In this document: in pieces, positions 1 through 11,039 of the stretch
How the letters are laid out: each line of letters starts with the position of its first letter
Position numbering within the stretch: position 1 is the stretch's first letter
From: Aspidiotus rigidus
Taxonomy: Eukaryota > Arthropoda > Insecta > Hemiptera > Diaspididae
Length of the DNA: 64,000 nt
NCBI GenBank assembly: GCA_035079385.1
Contig: JAVHKY010000013.1
Span: 6,508,001 to 6,572,000 of the forward strand
Direction: 5' to 3'
Notes under the pieces: model-generated
The model's input: only the letters and a program-made list of their open reading frames with translations
The model's database searches: none
What the model was told of the DNA's origin: nothing
Program-made: the position numbers and the translations under genes

Positions 1-391
1 CTCCAAAGCTCTGATGACCTCAGTTAACGTTAAATTTGTTGAAAGAGGAAAATATTCTTGCACTCATCGAGGAAATAAAAATCAAACGAGGAGTTGAAAT
101 AAAAAGTAATACAGAATGAGATGAATCAGATTCCAGTTGAAGCCATAACAAATGTTGGACCCAAAAAATTCAAGCAGAGGCCATAAGGACCATCCGACAC
201 CTCAAAAATTCATCCTGCACCAATGTTTGAGGAGACAAGCGTTAAAACAAATCTCACTTTGGAGGATTCTAGAAGACTTGACCTTATAAAAGAATTCAAA
301 TTAAAATTGAGACTTTCCTACTGGTAGTAAGGGAAGTTGTAACCTTGTTAGTGAATAAGCGCATTAGTGGTCCGATAAATGTGCTATTCTA

Positions 392-784
392 ATGATTGGC
401 GACCAAGAATCACTATGGGGAGTTATGAAGAACGCAAGTAAAAAACTCGCCCATATTATGCTCAACAATCACACCTCACCAAACGACACATTAGTCAGCG
501 ACTATTATAACCAACTTGTGTTGGAGTATAAAACCCTATATCTAAAAGGCGAATACCAATATTTAAGTCATTTTCTTAAGTATCACGCATATAAAGCATT
601 TAAATCTAGTTTGCATCAGTGCCTTGAAGGATGGAAAACTCTTTGCTATAAATATGTAAAAAGTAATATAAAAATGCATTATTATGCTTCGTGCAGCAAC
701 ACTAAATTCTACAAAATCTGCCACCCTTGTACAACCGTCATAAACAGCTTTCTGCCTGAGGAATATAAGATAGGGGAAAAATAA
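392..784 (+). CDS. Unassigned 130-codon ORF
   Basis: An uninterrupted reading frame of 130 codons begins MIGDQESLWGVMKNASKK. It has ordinary mixed composition and several cysteines near the C-terminus. I recognise no domain, signal peptide or membrane segment. No splice sites tie it to neighbours. Long chance ORFs are not rare here, so it could be an exon, a transposon relic or noise. It lies just upstream of pyrimidine-rich DNA that precedes a gypsy fragment. Confidence 0.2.
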   Translation: MIGDQESLWGVMKNASKKLAHIMLNNHTSPNDTLVSDYYNQLVLEYKTLYLKGEYQYLSHFLKYHAYKAFKSSLHQCLEGWKTLCYKYVKSNIKMHYYASCSNTKFYKICHPCTTVINSFLPEEYKIGEK

Positions 785-1050
785 CAATAATCATAATGTG
801 GTAGACCAGCTTTGTACTATAATATGGGATTTTCCCAAATCTCTCGTCGCTATGGCCGACGGACAGGGCGGTGTTTGAATGAACCAGTTCATATATAGCC
901 TGCTTACATGTCATGTTATTCTCAGCTTTTGTATGGTTATTTTCACGATTTAAAAATTTTTGTCTCCAAGCTTGTTACAGCTTTCTAATTAAATTTGCAA
1001 ATGAAATTGTGAAGTCACAGGGGTTTCGAGCGAACGATACTGAGCTGGGA

Positions 1051-1071
1051 GGTGTGTGTGTGTGCGTGTGC
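1051..1071. repeat. (GT)n microsatellite
   Basis: A short, slightly interrupted run of GT dinucleotides with one GC variant. It is too short to be more than a simple repeat. Confidence 0.8.
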
Positions 1072-1079
1072 CGTCTGCT

Positions 1080-2880
1080 TCTCTTGCCTACGAAACGTGT
1101 ACCGTTACTTTCTATTCAAATTTATTCCTCTCCTCTTTCCTTTTCGTCTTTTCCTACTCTTTCTATTCGAGTTAGCTCGGATAGAATATGAGATTATCTA
1201 AATTTCCTACTTTATCCTGTCCTAGCTGGTCGGTATTCTTATCGGCTATGAATTTTTCTCTCTCCTTGATTTATCGAGCGGCGTGATGTTGCTCGATAGA
1301 TCTGATTCGTCCGATTCCCTTCCGTTTCGGTGGTAGGAGACATAGCGATACTCGCCCGACTGTCCTTCGGACCGACGCGGAGCTTTCGGGCGGTTTCTGA
1401 AGCCAGTCACTCCCAGCAATTTGGTGGATGAATTGTGTGTTCCTACGTAAGAGCCATACCGTTTCGTTCTTCGTAGACACGTGTAACTCCCTTCGATTCC
1501 GCGAGTGTTGAAGCTTTTTGTCTGCCTCCAGTCGCGAGTTATAGCCCGGAATGCGATAAATAAAACTTCGTGATGGTGTTAGTGAACATGTTTTGGTGAA
1601 TTGCCCATTCGTAGAGAAGCACGAGTGTGACATAGTTTCGACTGCTCATCCAACGAGCCTCTCCCTTCTATCGATGCGGTTTTAGGATGAGGATAAAGGA
1701 GTGCCACTCCCAGAGGAGTGTAGCCCACAGGGGATGTAATGCGATCCCTAGAAGCGCGAAGACTAAGGTATTTGGGGTATCTCCTTAGTTCCGAGTCAAC
1801 TTCCGGCCAGACGGCGATCCCGTCTGCGACACCGCCCACCATCGAATTTGGAGGAATTCATAGACTCTTTTGGAAGTCACTCTTGAACGTCGTCGCGAAG
1901 GACCATTTCCTAACTGATTAGAAATATGGAGTAGCGGTAACGTACAGTATTATGTATCATATTTCTTTGTGGTCGTAATAATTATATGATTCGTTGTACC
2001 TTTTTCCATCTTAATTACATCAGTTATGTCCAGAGGTAGTATTTCTAGTCACAGCGTCAACGTCAAGTGTGTTCTTCGGCCGTAGAGTTTTTCGATAGGT
2101 GGTAATTTACTTCCCTGAGTATCGTGTATCTCTGAAACGTCGACATTTTCTCTCTCTCTTAGTGTACGTAAATCGGGTGGGTGTTTTTATCTTGTCAGCT
2201 TGGTGACTACCAGTGGATCATGTAGGGTGAAGAGCCTATTACTGGTACACGCCTCATCTACAATAGTTATTCTTCTTTCAGCTATCTAAATTATTTTATT
2301 ATTTGATTCTTGCAGCCTTCTATCGTTGGTTTCCTGACCTGATCAGTCAGTTTTAGAGATAGTCCGAATTACTCCCTATAATAGGTCACCGTTAGTGTAG
2401 ATGAGAACGCCCTTTCTATCCCAACGAAGAGTCTGGTTTCCATTCAGTTATTTCTATTTTTCTTTCGATTTTATGTAAGCCCAAATTTCTCAGAATCGGC
2501 GACAGTATGCGTTTTCCTACGTGAGAACTCCCTCCCTCCATTTAAGAGTCCCATCACGTTCTACCGACACCTGAGCTAGCTGGTGTAGGAGTGACCGCTG
2601 AGAGGGATCCAGCTCATTCATTGGTAGGAGTCAGTCTATTTCACCTTTCCCCCCCCCCTCGACCTATCCGATCCACGAATTTATTCGTAGACTTTTTCGT
2701 ATTTTGAATAGAGTCACCTCTTTTGGCCAGATTTGTTTAAATTTCTCCTACCAAATGAGAATGCTGGGTCACGCCTCTCTCGTCGGTCTTGCTCTTGCAG
2801 ATTGGCAGATAATTTGGAATCCCTGGTCGTCTTGTGTGTAGTTTGACCGTCTACATCACAAAATTAAATTTGTAAGAACT
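1080..2880. other. Pyrimidine-rich non-coding stretch
   Basis: The + strand is rich in T and C, with many TTTCTTTCC-like runs and a short C homopolymer near 2650. The only open frames are 60-120 codons, and those on the minus strand are serine/arginine rich with no recognisable motif. It abuts a gypsy integrase remnant, so it may be decayed untranslated or internal sequence of that element. I see no LTR pair to prove this. Confidence 0.3.
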
Positions 2881-2889
2881 AAAAGTTCA

Positions 2890-3795
2890 CGTATGAAATT
2901 TTCAAATTTCATAAGTCAGTTGAAGTCTTCTCTTCGTTCAAGAAACTTTATTTCGTTCCGGAGCAACCAGTTCTTTCGGGTACACCAGATAAAAAAACAT
3001 TTGGATATTTCGTTCCGAAGTCATTCGCCACGGCTTATAGCCAATTTGAATCTCAATTGTTCCATGAATTATCTAAAGCCATTGGTTCAAATCGAATACA
3101 TACGTGTGCATATCACCCCTCCAGTAATGGCATGATTGAAAATCTACACAGAACTTTGAAATCAGCCATTATGAGCTCGCCCGACCCCAATACGTGGGCA
3201 CAACAACTGCCATTCCTCCTACTATATTTCCGCGCTTCTGTGATCAGCGATTCAGATGTAACACCGGCTGAAGCTTTATATGGGCAAGTTTCACGTCTAC
3301 CAGGAGACATGTTCGCAACAAATCCTCCCCAAACATCCTCGGAGATCACAGAGCGCATCTCAAATGCCACGCACGCCATCAACGAATTACGTCACCATGA
3401 TACTCGACGTCGTTCCTACATCCCGGCTGATTTAGCCACGTGTACCCATGCATGGATACGAATTGACCGTATCAAACGTACATTCACTCGTCCATATTAT
3501 GTAGGTCTGTATAAAATCCTAGAACGAGCAGATTAACACTTCGTTTTGAAAATAAAGGAGGTACCTAAAAACAATCTCTATTGACAGATTGAAACCTTGC
3601 GTACAACTTCCCTTATTATCTCCGAACGATGATATTTCTTCCGCATCACCCCAACCCCAACCCATTCTTCCTGTTCCTAAATTACAGACCAGCGTCACAC
3701 TGATACAATTTCACCAGATAATTCGCCAAAAGAATACACTACACGATACGGCAGACAGATTAAACCTGTTGTCCGTTTTGCGCCAGGTACCAAAT
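2890..3795 (+). pseudogene. Ty3/gypsy-type integrase remnant
   Basis: This is the 3' end of a retrotransposon pol gene. The region reads as the C-terminal half of a gypsy integrase. A QFESQLFHELSKAIG stretch is followed by the family signature AYHPSSNGMIENLHRTLKSA (about 3057-3170). Next come a TPAEALYG motif, an ISIDRLKPC stretch near 3575-3600 and a TRYGRQIKPVVRFAPG tail near 3738-3790. Known gypsy integrases have these motifs in this order. The copy is dead: the catalytic Asp region before QFES is altered, there is a TAA near 3534, and a frame change precedes ISIDRLKP. Upstream reverse transcriptase is absent. Confidence 0.75.
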
Positions 3796-3799
3796 GATG

Positions 3800-4488
3800 C
3801 GCTTTTTTCTCTTCATCTTTTTTTTTTTTTTTGTAGCTACGAGTATCACAGAACCTTGATACTGGTACCTAAGTTTTCTCTTCATTGTTTTGTAACTTCT
3901 TTTTCAATTCTTCTTGTTCGTCTATTTCAAGCTCTATACACATATTATATAAGCCACATTATCTTTTGTCTTCTTATCTTCAACTTGTTCAAAACATTTA
4001 TTTTTTCATGTCCTAACTCTGTTGTAAATCATAAGTTCTTTTCATCATGCTTCTCGAAATCAATTCTTTGTATTTTGTAGCTCATATATCTTTTTCATTT
4101 TATCAGTGCATTGACTTTTATATTTATATAAGTGCCGTTTTCAATGATCGCTTCGCTAAGAAGGGAGTTCTGCGGTGAACCGCGCCTACTCTACTTCCGA
4201 CTTGTTCACCTGTCGTCGCGTCGTCCTTTCGTCGTTCTTCGTTCTCCTTCTTCAACCCGTCATAATCTCCTGCAGTTTTTCTTTCCTTCTAGTTACGCGC
4301 GCGCGATCGTCGCATATGCGCCCTTTGTATCACAACTAGTTTTAGTCTCTTACTTCTCATATACGATTTTACATGTTCGACTTCTCTGGTACGTTTTCAT
4401 CCCTCGATGTTGATAATAAAATCTGTTCGCTCGCGTCATCTCACGTACCTCATTTCTTTGCGGACTGAAGAGACCCCGTAATCCTGCA
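3800..4488 (+). mobile_element. Possible 3' LTR/UTR of the gypsy remnant
   Basis: A T-rich stretch directly follows the integrase tail. It contains a poly-T run near 3820, a GC-rich island at 4140-4330 and an AATAAA near 4413, ending just before the first CACTA-like copy. Position and composition fit an LTR, but no second LTR is visible for comparison. Confidence 0.25.
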
Positions 4489-5075
4489 TCGCCCAGTCAG
4501 GTTGGCTACGTCACAAATTTTTTATTTACATACTTTTCTTTGGAAAATATCACCAAATTGATTGCTTTTCATGGAGTGTAATGAATAATATGTCGACTTC
4601 TAATTGCGTTGGATTCTGTCCTGACAAAAATAAGAAGTTCATATCGGATCCTCATAATTTATGTAGGTATCTACCCATATATGAATGATTTTACGCAGGT
4701 TGACATTTTGTATCTAGAAAGTCCAGTGACTAGTAATGTAAAGGTCGTCAATTTGACAGCTGATGTTGAAGAAAACCTTCAAAATATTTCATTAAATAAT
4801 GATCAATTCCAAAATCCTTTCCACATTCGGTCTCAAGAGCCACTTTCCTCTCAACCTAAAAATAATCTACGTTCGGCATTTTTGGATAAAAGAATAAAAA
4901 TACAGGATAAAGATATTGATGGAGATGTGGCGAAAGGGATGATAGCTCTAATTAGGTAGGCTATTGAGTCCAACCTTAACAAAAATGGTAGTCAATAAGT
5001 TGTTGCACATCCACAAGAACATTACCAAAGAAACCATTTCCGAATTGCCATTCAGCAGTCAGACTTCGTGTAAAT
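4489..5075 (+). pseudogene. CACTA/TNP2-like transposon, copy 1 (N-terminal fragment)
   Basis: This fragment is nearly identical to 12616-13190. It starts at the shared CAGGTTGGCTACGTCAC segment and holds an ORF at 4609-4959. The same N-terminal frame contains FTQVDILYLESPVTSNV and a lysine-rich IKIQDKDIDGDVAKGM stretch in all three copies. Homology ends near 5070, just after an ELPFSSQT stretch, so the transposase core is missing. It is the most truncated of the three copies. Confidence 0.7.
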
Positions 5076-5603
5076 AGTGTATATATTTTCAAAGGGTAAG
5101 TTAAAGTTTTGTATCGTACGTACGCACAAACTCGTATTAGTTATAAGAGCAGCCCTGTTTGGCAACGTTTAATAAGAAAAAAACTCCGGCGACGTAACTT
5201 CATGTGGACAATAGGAAGTCACTATATTTAGACAAAATGAACTGCGCGACTGCAGGAAACTGGTTCCGAGTCTGCTGGCGTTAAACAGCGGATATAACAC
5301 ACAGCCTCTTGTATTATTTGAACGTACTATTTAGTAGGGGTGGACAGCTAAGAAGAAAGGCTGTAGACAAGTTAGCAGGGATGCCATTGGAAATACAATA
5401 GGTGTGATTTCTCTATTTTCGACTGCATCGAGACGTACGCAGTAGACAGTATTCTAGTTCTGTAATACGGTATTGTAGTGCGTTGTACTTGTATTATCTG
5501 TGCGGTAAAAAGGTGGTGAATTTTTAGTATTCTGTGTTGATCGACTATTTGACTATTTGGTGAGTAGTCACTGACTCTTTTTCTTGGATTATTAATCGTA
5601 ACT
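5076..5603. other. Intergenic DNA, nothing recognised
   Basis: AT-rich sequence with only short open frames. I see no motif, repeat or splice-bounded exon. Confidence 0.4.
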
Positions 5604-5841
5604 ATTATAATGTAAAATAATAAAAGGACTTGTCCAGACGAGTATATCATAAACAAAATAATGAGCTTGAAAGCACTGTCGTCTTAAAAAATTTTTTTTA
5701 TATATTTATACGACGATCGACGTTTCGAACGTACACAAGAACGTGTGTACGTTCGAAACGTCGATCGTCGTATAAACATATAAAAACAATTTTTTAAGAC
5801 GACAGTGCTTTCAAGCTCATTATTTTGTTTATTATAATGTA
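5604..5841. mobile_element. Short foldback insert with 11-bp direct repeats
   Basis: The two halves of 5649-5832 are reverse complements, with arms of about 90 bp meeting near 5740. The inner arms carry a CGACGTTTCGAACG motif. An 11-bp sequence (ATTATAATGTA) occurs at 5604-5614 and again at 5831-5841, bracketing the hairpin as a target duplication would. It has no coding content. The combination of a nearly perfect hairpin and an 11-bp duplication is unlike common MITEs. Confidence 0.65.
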
Positions 5842-6218
5842 GTTAAGCGTCGAATAGGTGTCGTCTATAATCCTAATGAGAGAAGAGAAAACTGTGAACG
5901 CATTGTTATTGATGTTAATTCCGAATTAGGGAACCCAGTGCACACGAATGATAATTCAGAATACAATGAAAGGTTTTCAGGACGTCGTGAAGGCGTGTCC
6001 GGTGGTTTTCTACAGTGGTCAATGTGGTGGACCTTTAGGCGTAGAGTACGCACCTGTAGATCAAGTTTGAGTGGAGAACGAGTCTTGTCTTAGGGTTGAA
6101 TCGGGATTTCCCAGAGGGGGGGTATTGGTTATCGGAGGAAGTGTGTAATCTTCTCCAGGATGGTAACATTACCTGAGTGAAATCTCTCGATGGTGTTCTT
6201 TTGGAACGGTTCTCAGTG

Positions 6219-6325
6219 TGACGTTGTGAACCGGGGTTCTCACGGTGCTGATGCCGGAGGACGGGACTCTCTGGTGCTGACTCCAGAGAGTGATTCTCGC
6301 GGTGCTGACTCCGGAGAATGATCTT
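6219..6325 (+). repeat. About 30-bp minisatellite, three units
   Basis: Three diverged units centred on GGTGCTGACTCCGGAGA lie head to tail. The surrounding 200 bases are unusually GC-rich for this window. The minus-strand open frames here simply reflect the repeat. Confidence 0.6.
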
Positions 6326-6354
6326 GTTGATGGTGCCCGGCCAGGTACAGCTAG

Positions 6355-6905
6355 AGCATCTAGAACACCCAAGTATTGACATACGCCATTTTGACTCCTA
6401 GAAAGAACGTACTTCCATAAGAGCCCATGTTAAATTCGTGATTTTCAAGAAAGGATTACTCGAGAACGGCTCGATAGATTATCTTGAAATTAACGTCATT
6501 AGAAAGGAATTTTATGCAGAATAAATCATCTTCTCTTCTTTTTCACCCCCCGAAGCTCATTTTCCGAGTTATTGATTGATAAATGGTACAAGGTTTTCCG
6601 TACTTCATTTTGTTTCACTCCGTTGACTTTGTTTCACGCTTGTCTTTCGCGCACTTTCACGGAAAACCTCGTACCATTTATAAATCAATAACTCGGAAAA
6701 TGAGCTTCGGGGGGTGAAAAAGAAGAGAAGATGATTTATTCTGCATAAAATTTCTTTCTAATGACGTTAATTTCAAGATAATCTATCGAGCCGTTCTCGA
6801 GTAATCCTTTCTTGAAAATCACGAATTTAACATGGGCTCTTATGAAAGTACGTTCTTTCTAGGAGTCAAAATGGCGTATGTCAATACTCGGGTGTTCTAG
6901 ATGCT
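6355..6905. mobile_element. 551-bp palindrome (foldback element)
   Basis: The left arm at 6355-6601 and right arm at 6659-6905 are reverse complements with few mismatches. They surround a 57-base loop with TTTGTTTCAC-like sequence. The outer ends read AGCATCTAGAACACCC and its complement. It has no coding capacity and no clear target duplication. Confidence 0.8.
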
Positions 6906-7440
6906 TTAGTACAGCATGCGGGCCGACAGGTCCAGGTCATTGCTGTCGGCCAGGAGGCAGGTGGCGATGGACAGGTGGGATGCCGGTCCTGAAGATACCA
7001 AGGGCTGGATCACAAATCCGATGCTGGGGCCGGCCAACCTCACATAAGGTGGTAGTGTGAAGGCTCTTCCAGTTGTTTAGACAGTACAGTGGCATTTGGG
7101 CTCTGTACCCGTGCTCGGGGACTCGTTGCTCATTTGAGGTCGGACTAGTAGCCAGCTAAAGTGGTTTTGTGTGTTCCCTGTTTGAGGGGAAGGAGAATTG
7201 TGATTCATTAGCTGGTGAAGGTCGACGTGAGAAGTATTTTGTGCACTGGTAGTTGAAGGCAGTTATTGATCGTGGTTTTAAAAAAAAGAGCTCACCCTCG
7301 TTTATTTTCCAGGTTATTGGAAATATTAATAGAAAGGAGTTGAAAATATTACAAACAGGTAATTAAGAGTAGGTTTATGTATGTTAAGTTGCCTGTAAGG
7401 TAAATGTAGGTGTCTGTATGATGCGGGTAGCCTATAGATA
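6906..7440. other. GC-richer spacer, nothing recognised
   Basis: Between the palindrome and the next transposase fragment I see no motif. A short open frame at 6878-7060 runs out of the palindrome arm and looks accidental. Confidence 0.35.
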
Positions 7441-7448
7441 TCTTACAT

Positions 7449-7790
7449 TTGGTACCGGAAGCTCAATTCAGAAGTTTTATCAAAATAAGTACTTTGATTC
7501 CAGGTCAATTTGCATATCTTGGGATTAAAGAGATGTTGGAATCGCCTGGCTGTCGCTTGTTCAATCCAGAGGCTGACGTTAACGTGGATGGACTTCCCGC
7601 ATTCAAATTGGGAGGTAAAGGTTGTTGGCCTATTCTCGGGCGTATAGATGATCAGGAAGACGGAGTTTTTATAATTGGATTATACAATGGGAAAGATGAA
7701 CCCTTCGATTCTAACAAATATTTGAAGCTGTTTGTTGACGAGATAGTATCGTTTTATGAAAATAACATCAAGCAGAGATAAGAGAAGCAT
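7449..7790 (+). pseudogene. CACTA/TNP2-like transposase, central fragment (copy 2a)
   Basis: The frame at 7449-7781 encodes the central block of the transposase: a GQFAYLGIKEMLESPGC stretch, then VNVDGLPAFKLGGKGCWPIL, then GVFIIGLYNGKDEPF. These resemble the DGLPxxKS...WPILG...VFxIGxYxGxxKP motif of TNP2/Plavaka-like transposases. This block keeps the WPILG section open, whereas the equivalent block 0.8 kb downstream is frameshifted. It is followed at once by a fresh N-terminal block, so the element holds an internal duplication or two nested copies. Confidence 0.65.
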
Positions 7791-7804
7791 ACATTGATCT
7801 ACGT

Positions 7805-9945
7805 ATATATATGAATGATTTTACTCAGGTTGAGATTTTGTATGCAGAAAGTCCAGTGACTAGTAATGTAAGTGTCGTCAATTTGAAAGCTGATGTTGAA
7901 GAAAACCTTCAAAATATTTCATTAAATAATGATCAATTCCAAAATCCTTCCCACATTCAGTCTCAAGAGCCACTTTCCTCTCTACCTAAAAATAATCTAC
8001 GTTTGGCATTTTTGGATAAGAGAAGAAAAATACAGGATAAAGATATTGATGGAAATGTGGCGAAAGACATGATAGAGCTAATTAGGTAGGCTATTGAGTC
8101 CAACGTAACAAAAATGGCAGTCAATAAGTTACTGCACACCCACAAGAACTTTACCAAAGACCCTTTCCAAATTGCCATTGAGCAGTCAGACCTTGGTACC
8201 GGAAGCTCGATTCAGAAGTTTTATCAAAATAAGTACTTTGATGCCAGGTCAATTTGCATATCTTGGGATTAAAGAAATGTTGGAATCGCCTGGCTGTCGC
8301 TTGTTCAATCCAGAGGCTGACGTTAACGTGGATTGGGAGGTAATGGTTGTTAGCCTACTCTCGGGCGTGTAGATGATCCGGAAGACGAAGTTTTTATAAT
8401 TGGATTATACAATGGAAAATATGAACCCCTCGATTCTAACAAATATTTGAAGAAGTTTGTTGACGAGATAGTATCGTTTTATGATAATAACATCAAGGAA
8501 AGATAAGAGAAGCATACATTGATTTAGTTGATGGTAAAGGTGGTTTGAAGCGCTACGAATTCATACTTGATAAGATTATAACTTACGTACCAGCAAAAAG
8601 CTTCATTCTCTGCACCAAAGGACATGCGGGATACTATAGCTGCTCTCGCTGTAAAATTCGAGGAAAGTCAGGATCAAATAGAAAGGTCTGCTTGTCGAGA
8701 GAATTTAATGCACATCTGCGATACCCCAAAGAATATAGAGAAGTAACTTGGGATGATATCGGCGACCAAATCCAAAAGAAAAAGGAAAATTACTCGCGGG
8801 ATAATTACGCACCCCAAGAATTAGATGATGTGAACGAAGATGAGACGACTGATGCTCATGATGTGAATGATGAAGACGATGGAGATAATATTATTCTAGA
8901 GGTCAACAATGAAAATAAAGATATTTCCGTGAGAAAGTACCACAAAAGAAGAAGCGAGCGGGCACAAACACCACATTTTAATATTGTATAGTTCGCGTAC
9001 CTCTGGATTATATGCATTTATTAATGGTAGGTCTGATAAAAAGAACGGTAACCTGGTGGATGGAAAAGGGAAAATCAATGTTTTTTGCCAAAAGGAAAAA
9101 AAATGAAGATAGCTCAGTGAAAATCATTTCCGGCAGGTTAAAAATCCTGGCTAAGACGTATTGCCCAATAGAGTTTCAGCGTCGTCCAGAAGATTTAAGG
9201 AACTTTAAAAAAATGAAGTGTACACAGGACCGAGATTTTGAGTCATATTTTGGTGTGACTGTGCTACAAGACTGTCTTCAATCACACATTATGTTACAAT
9301 TTGTGACGCTGAGCGCTTGCGCGCGTCTTTTGTGCCAGGAATGCACTTCGGAGGGAGCTACTGAGAAACTGGACATGGTGAATGTGGTCACAAAATATTT
9401 CAAGGCACTTGCGCAGGGTTGTGTCTCATAACGTGCACAACCTCGTTTATCTATCCTACAACTACTTACAATTTGGTTCCTTGGATCATTTTAGCTCATT
9501 TCCATTTGAAAATTTCTTAGGAAAATTAAAGCGGTATTCTCATTCCGGATACCGGCCGTTGGAACAAGTTTTGAATACTTATTTGTCACTGATGTTTGCC
9601 CAAAGACTCAAATGCAGCTGAAGCTAAGGAATTAGAGTTGAAAAAGAAGCAGAAGAATTTAACAGTGAACGGTGTTCTTTATGAATGTTATAAAATATTG
9701 ATGCACAAAAATTTCATTTCAAGAATAGATAGAATAACAAATTTATTCCAAAGAAGAAAGTGCATGAAATCTTGTTCAACTTTTCAAATTTTACAATCTT
9801 TAGCTTGTTTTGTATTGGTGTACTTCGCGTCCTGTACGTTATTGAAAAAACTACAGGTATCTGTAATCTCTTTTTAGCCTACCTGCAAAATAATCGTTTG
9901 AATTTTTGTTTAAAAGCGCTATTTGTCAAGTGCATTGGGAAATAG
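7805..9945 (+). pseudogene. CACTA/TNP2-like transposase, copy 2b (broken, longest copy)
   Basis: Blocks in order are: the N-terminal block (7811-8089), the GQFAYLGIKEML block (8172-8372), a zinc-binding-like segment with YYSCSRCKIRGKSG and a further Cys (8545-8750), and an acidic linker with DEDDGDN. Then come DYMHLLMVGLIKRTV (9010-9050), GYFG-type core sequence to 9431, and VSHNVHNLVYLSYNYLQFG with FSSFPFENFLGKLKR (9415-9535). The DxMHL and FPFEN signatures match TNP2/Plavaka-like transposases. At least four frame breaks separate the blocks. The C-terminus diverges from copy 3 near 9710. Confidence 0.7.
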
Positions 9946-10500
9946 TGAAAATTAAATGGCCATTTTTGCCTCTTTACATCATTTTTTCCAAATAAATATT
10001 TCAATATATTGTATTGTAAATTTATTTTAATTTTTTTTGCTTCTATCCTGAAGAATTCAACTTCAATCTATATTGCTAAAAAAAATTAACTGTTTGCTTA
10101 GGGCTACAAATAGGATGTACCTATCTATCTCAAATTTTAGAGAGTACAAATGAATTCAGAATTCACATCTCCTTTTCCTTCTTCTATTCTTGAATAAAAA
10201 TTCTAGATTGAGCCACATCAGTTGAATTAATTATTGGACAATATTGCCTTTAATATAATAAAGCTCATGCGCATCAATGTATCAAATAAGGTTTCTCTGT
10301 GCAGGTCATCAATTGTTTTTGTGAGGTGCCTTTGTGTTTCACACAGGTGACAAAAAAATACCTTGAAAGTATCTACAGTTTTGAGCTTGAAAAAGAGAAA
10401 AGATGGTACCTGGGTACTTATTTAGAGACTGTACCAGTAACCGCGAGCCAAGTCGAAATTCTTCTAAGCCCCCTCCCCCTCTCCGTGACATCAACCTCGT
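9946..10500. other. AT-rich spacer
   Basis: Strongly AT-rich sequence following the transposase copy. A 67-codon frame at 10299-10502 has no recognisable feature. Some of this may be 3' flank of the transposon. Confidence 0.3.
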
Positions 10501-10517
10501 GACGTAATTTACTAATT

Positions 10518-10625
10518 TTATTTCCTTTTTAAACTTTGAAGACGAAAGGAATTGTGTCGTAAGCCCATGATTTCTACCAATTTTTCCGGAGCGATTCCAG
10601 CTTTACGATTCAATGTGTCAACATT
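10518..10625 (-). CDS. Terminal exon of an unknown minus-strand gene
   Basis: On the minus strand, a strong polypyrimidine tract and CAG at 10626-10628 precede an open 35-codon stretch. It begins NVDTLNRKAGIAPEKLV, continues EIMGLRHNSFRLQSLKRK and ends at a TAA (10520-10518). The composition is protein-like and the acceptor is strong. Upstream on the same strand two splice-bounded mini-exons appear: 10950-10985 (or to 10941), giving LEVCTKVGRPSR, and 10877-10905, 29 nt. The 29-nt exon leaves phase 2 while this exon starts in phase 0, so at least one linking exon is missing or one call is wrong. No family recognised. Confidence 0.4.
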   Translation of the reverse strand, partial: NVDTLNRKAGIAPEKLVEIMGLRHNSFRLQSLKRK

Positions 10626-11039
10626 CTGAAAAAAAATACTTATAAGTACAGAAAAGATGAACCGGGACCTATATAATTGGGAATTCTCTTGATCCAAACA
10701 GGTAGGTATTGGTAATTTACTCTCGTAGGGGGAATATTGTTCGTTTAATTTAATGTGTTTCCGCTAGGTACCTAATTTATCAACATTAGTTTCAATTTTC
10801 TAACGTTAATGGGATCTCTGTGAGTGTAAGAGTAATAATCGAGATGACTGATGGCCTTCCTTCAATTTCAAATTACCTATAATTTGTATACGATTCAAAA
10901 ATTCTCTGAAAATTTGACCAGAACAGAATTCTTGTTTCACCTTATTTACCCTCGATGGTCTTCCCACTTTTGTGCACACTTCTAGCTGAAATATGAAAAT
11001 AAGACAAGACCCCTCATATCGTCTAAGGGACCGGTTCAC

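Noticed and set aside
1271..1842. Minus-strand genes in the pyrimidine-rich stretch
   Set aside because: The frames are Ser/Arg-rich, overlap each other and carry no motif; they follow from composition.
5649..6905. Rho-independent terminators at the hairpins
   Set aside because: The stems are far too long and the context is eukaryotic transposon DNA.
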